Assembly: GCA_016808115.1 (NCBI GenBank)
Contig: JAEQBH010005432.1
Location: 82,735 to 146,734, forward strand
Reading direction: 5' to 3'
DNA length: 64,000 nucleotides
Origin: Tetrastigma voinierianum
Lineage: Eukaryota > Streptophyta > Magnoliopsida > Vitales > Vitaceae
Shown: one piece after another, positions 58,701 to 64,000 of the stretch
Layout: each line of letters begins with the position of its first letter
Numbering within the stretch: the first letter of the stretch is position 1
Program-made: the position numbers and the translations under genes
Notes under the pieces: model-generated
What the model was told of the DNA's origin: nothing
Database searches by the model: none
The model's input: the letters and a program-made list of their open reading frames with translations, nothing else

Positions 58701-59238
58701 TAAGGCTTCATTTGTTTCGAAAAAGGCAAATTTTTTGGGAAAAATCTCAAGAACTGATCGTCACAACTCCGTACAAGACTTCCGGCGGTCCCTCAACTCT
58801 AGCCTGACTCACCCCCTGATCGCCGACACTGACACCCACCAAAGGAAGAATCATCGGCAACAAGTCCCCTACAAGTCACAATTCCTCACACATCGGCACG
58901 TGAGGCTGCGTGAGGTACTTTCCCGCGACGCGCCTCCTCCTCTAGCATCGCCAACCACCGACGGTCCTCCCTAGCCACCTGCTTCCCTCCCCTTCATTGC
59001 TTCGCAATGTTGGTTTTCAAAGGATTTTGTGTCCGACAACCCTGTTTTTCTAGGGTTTCTTCCTATTTTCCTTGATTCCTTCGAGATTTAGTCAAATTAA
59101 GAGGTGTTTTGTGGTTTTGGGGACCAAAATCCATTCAGGTGGTGTTTTTCGTGGAGAGGTGGTCCTTTTCCTTGCAAGATCCTATTTTTCTGGTATTTTT
59201 CGGATTTTCAAAGGCTTGTTTGAGTTAGATCTACTTCT

Positions 59239-59640
59239 ATGATTAACAAGAAACTCTCAGGAGAAGTTGTATGTCATTATTTCCATAATCCAAGTATTTG
59301 GATGCACATGCTTTGTTCGGGATGTCCATCCTCAAGTCTCTAAACTTGATCCGAAGTCCTTAAAGTGTATCTTTGTGGGATATTTTCATGTTCAAAAAGG
59401 AAATAGGTGTTATTATCCCACTCTTCTCGACGTTATATCAGGTCAACTGATGTTGCATTCTTCGGTGACTACCCCTGCTTTTCCCTTCCATTTATCAAGT
59501 AAGGTTATGAGTCCGGGAGGAGGATTTACGATTTATCATTTATTATGTTTCCTTACAAGTTCCTACTCCAATTTTATTCCCGTTAAACTTCCCATTACTC
59601 GTATACTCGACACTAAACCCCCTAGCTGAAGTCCAACACT
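59239..59640 (+). pseudogene. copia 2 knuckle-to-integrase fusion remnant
   Basis: ATGATTAACAAGAAACTC opens a frame with VVCHYFHNP, the first half of the family's CCHC knuckle (C-H-Y-C-H-N-P in copia 3; the second Cys is Phe here). After SIW it runs straight into the region downstream of the integrase core: FGCTCFVRDVHPQVSKLDPK and SLKCIFVGYFHVQKGNRCYY. The DNA between, with the protease and integrase cores, is deleted. The frame continues, without recognisable content, to 59629. Confidence 0.85.
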
Positions 59641-59829
59641 AGTCGCTTTCCAACATTAGATCCAAATGCTGATGATCTTCCTATTGCTCTTCAGAAGGTA
59701 AACGCCGTGTGTTCACCTAAATTCCTATTTTGTTCTCATTGATAACCATTTGTCATCACATTCCCGGTTTTATTAATCCTCGTATTCTATCTCTTCCTAA
59801 CACCGGTCCGTGAAGCTTTATCTCACCCC

Positions 59830-60510
59830 CGTCAAGGGGTGCTATGGTGGAAGAAATGCAGACTTTAGATGACAACGGTACTTGGAACTTGGTATAGTTA
59901 CCTGTTGGGAAGAAAGTCATTGGATGCGGCTGGGTTTTTGTAGTTAAAGTTAATCCCGATGGTTCGGTTGCTCGATTGAAAGCAGGACTCAGGGCTATGG
60001 ATACGCCACCCATGGCGTGGACTATTCAACACTTTACCCATTGCTAGATGACATTTGTTCGGCTTTTATTTCCCTACCGTCACTTTTTTTAGTTAGATCT
60101 CCACCACTTGTTATTATTCAAGTAATGTCTTTCTTCATACGACTTCACTAGAGGTATGACAACCTCCGTGGTTTGTTGCCTGGGGATAGAAAGTTTGTCG
60201 CCTTCTAAGTCTTTGTATAGTTTCAAATGTAGTCCTCGTAAGGCTTTCAGAATTCAACCAAGCCGAGACTTAATTTGGCATGCAGAGAATCTAACTACCC
60301 ATCTCTACAGACCTCCAGCCTGTATCATTCCTCGCGAGAGCGATAATGATAATATCAGGACACCTGAAATACTCAGATATCTCATCTCAGTTCTTCTTGC
60401 AGCCAATTCCATACAAACGACTTATGGACAAGTAAGATACTTCGCATCAGTTATGCAAAGAAACACAATTTCATCTCAAAGGAAGATATTGACTATTGTC
60501 TAAGACTCAA
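59830..60510 (+). pseudogene. copia 2 reverse transcriptase, broken
   Basis: Plus-strand frames with EEMQTLDDNGTWNLV, then stop, then VIGCGWVFVVKVNPDGSVAR (RVT_2 start) at 59845-59980. Later blocks, SKSLYSFKCSPRKAF at about 60193-60240, and frame 60156-60503 with PEILRYLISVLLAANSIQ, TTYGQVRYFASVM and SSQRKIL, fit the post-catalytic region. The YVDD segment is degraded. Confidence 0.85.
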
Positions 60511-60959
60511 AAGTTGGGGTAGTCATGCAGCCTCTTTATAGTTCCAAAAGGGTATTAATCTTACTAGAGAAGACGAAACATCTGCATCCCCGGGAGATAT
60601 AGAAGACTACCAGCCTAAATTACCTTACGTAACTCATCCCGGGAGCATTGCCAACTCGCAAATGTATTAAGTCAAGATACGTCCATCTAACGGCCGACTA
60701 TCTCGGGCAACAAGTGGAACGTATTCTATGTTACTGAAATGAGCCCCAGATGTGGTATTTTATACAAGAACTGTGGCATGGTGAATGGTTTTCCGACATA
60801 CTATGATCTGGGGCGAAGATGGTGAGGTCCACTTCACAGACTGTGCTTATGGGAGGGAATCCAAAGATCATGGAAGAGTAAGAAATATAGTGTCATTTCC
60901 GATCTAGTAGGGTCTAAATATAGACAAATGGCACACCATGTGAGGATCACGTATTTCAT

Positions 60960-61243
60960 CAACTCTTAATGGAAGTCGACATAGCGAATAATTCGGGCCC
61001 CAAAGAAAACCCACAGCGACAAACTGCCCGCCTTCATATTGCTTCTAATCCTATGTTCCATAAACGAACTAAACATATTGAGATAGATTGTCATTTTGTT
61101 CGTGAGAAAATACAACTCATCATTTACCGATACAAGATCAGAACAATCATGATATCTTCTGGCCAAAGCCCTAAGGGATCCTGGGCATTTATTTATGTAA
61201 ATAATAAAATACTAATATCTATGCTCCAACTTCGAGGTGGTAG
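60960..61243 (+). pseudogene. copia 2 RNase H C-terminal remnant
   Basis: Frame 60969-61250 contains [20 protein letters not shown] and [10 protein letters not shown], the highly conserved copia RNase H end (A-x-NP-x-FH-x-RTKHIE-x-D-x-HF-x-R-x-K), with intact order. The frame ends just before the 3' LTR. Confidence 0.9.
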
Positions 61244-61420
61244 TATATAAAGATATATCTACTTTACATATAGAGTTGTAACCTATTAGAAAACTTGTCT
61301 TATAGAGTTGTAATCTATTAAAAAGGTTAGATTGACTTTTGTACATATACATTCACAATTGATCAATGAAAAATACAAGGAATTCATTCCTCCAATTCTT
61401 TCTTGTCTTTCTTTCAACAA
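61244..61420 (+). mobile_element. copia 2 3' LTR
   Basis: TATATAAAGATATATCTAC to TCTTTCTTTCAACA; the first two bases differ from the TG of the 5' copy. Confidence 0.85.
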
Positions 61421-62757
61421 AACTATCTAAAATAATATCATAGTAATATCATCTCAATCATGTAGAGATAATAAATTATTTGAAAGAAGGGACTGTATAT
61501 TTCAAAAACCTATTTTGATACTTAGATCTTCAAGAGGTATAATAGTATTTTAGGCATTCTGATGACAAGAAGTCATAAGTTTGAATTGAAGAACTTTGAG
61601 TTGCTCAGGCGAGCACCATCGATTTGTCTTCTTTTTTTCCATTTCTCTAAGAAATTCATTATCATGATTGTGTTCAGATCAGTTTCCACCTCAATAGCTT
61701 ACATATTATAGATAGGACTGACCCAGTCATCATGTTATATAGGTATCTTTTGCAAATTTGAAAATGAACCTAAAGTACATGTTTCATGATCTGTGATCAT
61801 TTGATGTCTTCAGCAGAGAATCCTCCTGTGGAATCTTCTTGGGCCATATGTACTCAGAAGGTAGTGATGCTCCTTCATTGCTTCAATTCAGGATTACTAT
61901 TCTTAATTTTTATTTTACTCTGGTATGCCATTAAAAGATTACAAGATCGGCATTGAGTTCATTTTTAACATATTTACCAGCATGTGACAGAGTTTATTAC
62001 ATAAAATTACTGCTGCTCATAAGAAGCCAAATGAAACAAGCCATAACTTCCCTATAGTACAGTACAATGTCAGAGTAGAAAAATAAGTTAAGGGGTGAAA
62101 GAATGATAATTTATTTCACGTGGGGCAAAGTAGAGCAGACATCAATTTTATAGCCTGGTAGCTTCTTTGGCTTTCAAGCAAACCCAAGGGAGAAAGGTCA
62201 AAACCCTCTATAAGCCAACATTTTTTTTTCCAAATTTCAGTGAAGCACTTGACTGTACAAAAACCCACAAGTCCTCCCCTCTCCCCCACACCCACACACA
62301 GAGAGGCCTTATTTGGCTCTGCTACTGGTATAAGACAAGTGTAGTTAATATTAAATTTGATTTTCTCTATCTATTCACATTATACCTACTAGGGCTCACA
62401 GATCTGGTAGATCAAATTAACAAAGCAAAATGATTTATAGTTTATTAACAGAAAATTTAAAACTTCTTATATGTGTGTGCTTGTGGAGAAGCGCATCAAT
62501 TATGTTTCAGTTGATCCATATCATATGAAAGAGGTAACTGGTAAGAACTCATCTATAATTTAAATTTTCATCAAAGGATAGGCAAATTAAGAATTAGGGG
62601 AAAAAAAGAGGTAAACTGAAAAATATCAAGAGAAAATGACAACAAAGACCTAGGCAGGTACCGCTATGATAAAAAATACAGGCACATGGCAAATTGAAAA
62701 TGTTAAAGATCATTTGTGAGGGTATTATTTTAATTAAGTACTGTCTTTAATTACTAC
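61421..62757. other. Host DNA between two copia insertions, no confident gene
   Basis: Continuous with 58509 once copia 2 is removed, so probably amidase intron or flank. A minus-strand open stretch at 61875-61805 (EGASLPSEYIWPKKIPQEDS) looks codon-like, but it does not match the amidase blocks I know and its splice context is weak. Confidence 0.4.
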
Positions 62758-62925
62758 TATTATAGCATATATCTACTATACATATAGAGTTGTAATCTAT
62801 TAGGAAACTTGTCTTATAAAGTTGTAATCTATTAAAAAGGTTAGATTGGCTTTTATATATATATATATTCACAAATGATCAATGAAAAATACAAGGAATT
62901 CATTCATCCAATTCTGCTTTCTACA

Positions 62926-62938
62926 TGGTATTAGAGCC
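62926..62938 (+). promoter_or_regulatory. tRNA-Met primer binding site, copia 3
   Basis: TGGTATTAGAGCC, one substitution from TGGTATCAGAGCC, directly after the LTR. Confidence 0.9.
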
Positions 62939-63507
62939 TAGGATTCAGATTTAAGCCAAAACAAAGAAAAAATATAAAAAAAATTCTAGGGCACTTCGAC
63001 AAAGTAGGCCATAGAGGTTGGTGTTTTGAAACACGCACTTCGAGGGAGCGTGGGGTGACACCTCCCAGACTAGAAGGTGCGCCGACCACCGGCGACTTAG
63101 ACCACCAAGTCCGACAGTCGAAGGGTGCGCGTGTGAGCCACACACGCCACCATAAGAATCTGGCTTGTTCCCTATGCGTGTGGGCGCATGGAGGCACCTC
63201 CGGCGACACGCCTCCTCCTTCAGCATCGCCAGCAGCTGAAGGTCCTCCCCGACCACTACCTCTCTTGTCCAATACTTGTAACAGTGATTTTCAAAGCATT
63301 TTGTGTCCGACGGCTCTATTTTTCTAAGGTTTCGTGCCTTTCTGCTTGATTTCTTCGAGATTCAAAGATGTTTTGTGGATTGTAGGACCAAGTTCTATTC
63401 CAATGTCGTGTTTTCCTGGAAAGGTGCTTCTTTTCATTACAAGATCCTATTTTTCTGGTATTTTTTTAGATTTTCAAAGGCTTGTTCGAGTTAGATCTAC
63501 TTCTATG

Positions 63508-64000
63508 ACTAACATAAAACCCACAGGAGGAGTTATGTGTCATTATTGCCATAATCCAAGACATGTACGCCAAAATTGTAGGAAGCTGCAGAATAAAAAT
63601 CGAAGATTTCAATCTATTCATCATCATAAATCACTAACTGCAGATTCATTTCTATCAAAAGACACCTGGTCAAGCAAGGTAAAACCAACATGTTTATTTC
63701 TTCTTCCCCACATGTCATCGACTCGAGTCATCGACCACATGACAAGTAATCTAATTCCCATTTTACTACGCTTCGGGCCACACCCTTCTACCTCTATCAA
63801 GCATCTCTTGCAGATGGGTTTTGACATCTTTGTCCTTAGGTCAAGGACAATCCACCCAACTCCTCTAATTACTTTGACCTCTATTCTGAGTTTACCACTT
63901 ATCTCTCTTTTATTTAATTTCGTAGTAAACTCACTGCATAATTTAATTTCCGCAATATCTCATTCTTTCCTAATCATTGCTTGATTCAAGATCTTTCGAC
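63508..64000 (+). pseudogene. copia 3 nucleocapsid knuckle and protease remnant
   Basis: ATG at 63508 opens MTNIKPTGGVMCHYCHNPRH and continues VRQNCRKLQ, an intact CCHC knuckle (C-x2-C-x4-H-x4-C, 63538-63579). After a basic linker the frames give DHMTSNLIPIL (protease, the D-x-M-T block following the active-site Asp) at about 63740-63775, and HPTPLITLTSILSLP, NLISAISHS toward the end, corresponding to the protease C-terminus. Shifts between blocks show decay. The 217-residue frame 63334-63984 begins upstream in untranslated leader and is not the true product. Confidence 0.82.

Larger units (their letters stand above)
58510..61420 (+). mobile_element. Ty1/copia element (copia 2), internally deleted
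   Basis: LTRs at 58510-58687 (178 bp) and 61244-61420, nearly identical in design (AGAGTTGTAATCTATTA; GATCAATGAAAAATACAAGG in the 3' copy; ending TTTCTTTCAACA). The primer site TGGTATCAGATCC is at 58688. A CCAACTTCGAGGTGGTAG stretch before the 3' LTR is the expected position of the purine tract. Flanks CAACT (58505-58509) and AAACT (61421-61425) form a 5-bp duplication with one mismatch. The internal part has lost the gag core and the protease/integrase core; RT and RNase H remnants remain. Confidence 0.88.
62758..64000 (+). mobile_element. Ty1/copia element (copia 3), runs off the window
   Basis: 5' LTR 62758-62925, the same family as copia 2 (AGAGTTGTAATCTATTAGGAAAC; GATCAATGAAAAATACAAGG), primer site TGGTATTAGAGCC at 62926-62938, a leader homologous to that of copia 2 (GCGCCTCCTCC- and CAAAGCATTTTGTGTCCGAC-type landmarks), a zinc knuckle and the start of protease. 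Less deleted than copia 2 in the region visible. Confidence 0.9.

Noticed and set aside
63334..63984. 217-residue frame as an intact protein
   Set aside because: It begins in leader sequence shared with copia 2 and only its middle holds a knuckle; protease blocks then fall in shifted alignment.

Overview
This is plant nuclear DNA, almost certainly heterochromatin or otherwise repeat-rich sequence from a large-genome flowering plant. It contains Ty3/gypsy elements of the Del/Tekay-like chromovirus and Athila types, Ty1/copia elements with tRNA-Met primer sites, a plant L1-type LINE, an old endogenous pararetrovirus (Caulimoviridae) fragment, and a few exons of a fatty-acid-amide-hydrolase-like amidase. 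There are no bacterial, organellar or rRNA genes. I found no intact host gene: every recognisable coding region is broken by stops, frameshifts or insertions. The species cannot be named from the sequence alone.

Layout. 1-3.6 kb: remnants of two long LTRs. 3.6-12.1 kb: a decayed chromovirus, called A1 here. Its 5' LTR is interrupted by an inverted solo LTR of the same family; it has gag and protease remnants, a 40-bp minisatellite where pol should be, a purine tract and a 3' LTR. 12.6-13.9 kb and 29.65-30.77 kb: two pieces of one caulimovirid capsid-region sequence, separated by about 15.8 kb of nested retrotransposons. That nest holds the 5' LTR, primer site and RT remnant of a second chromovirus (E1, 13.9-18.0 kb) and an inverted LTR that is itself split by an Athila element (18.35-28.45 kb). 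The Athila 5' LTR in turn carries an inverted solo LTR with a perfect 5-bp target duplication. 30.8-50.7 kb: a tRNA-like sequence, a solo chromovirus LTR, an 8.3-kb composite solo LTR with a perfect GTATT duplication that carries two further LTRs, and a minus-strand LINE bounded by a 13/15-bp duplication that holds a solo LTR inside a solo LTR. 50.7-52.6 kb: a TA microsatellite and another chromovirus LTR. 52.6-56.5 kb: a decayed copia. 56.7-58.2 kb: minus-strand 3' exons of an amidase pseudogene. 58.5-61.4 kb and 62.8-64 kb: two copies of one copia family that share the loss of the gag core.

Reading the whole. The window is a stratified insertion record. Seven insertions can be ordered from target-site duplications that I located: five LTR insertions, the LINE and copia 2. 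LTR families that otherwise differ share a GTCGCGAC-centred minisatellite and a module containing AACTCCGATT. Names such as LTR-A, LTR-B and LTR-E are labels used only in this annotation. Boundaries given with a duplication are precise to a base or two; the others are approximate.
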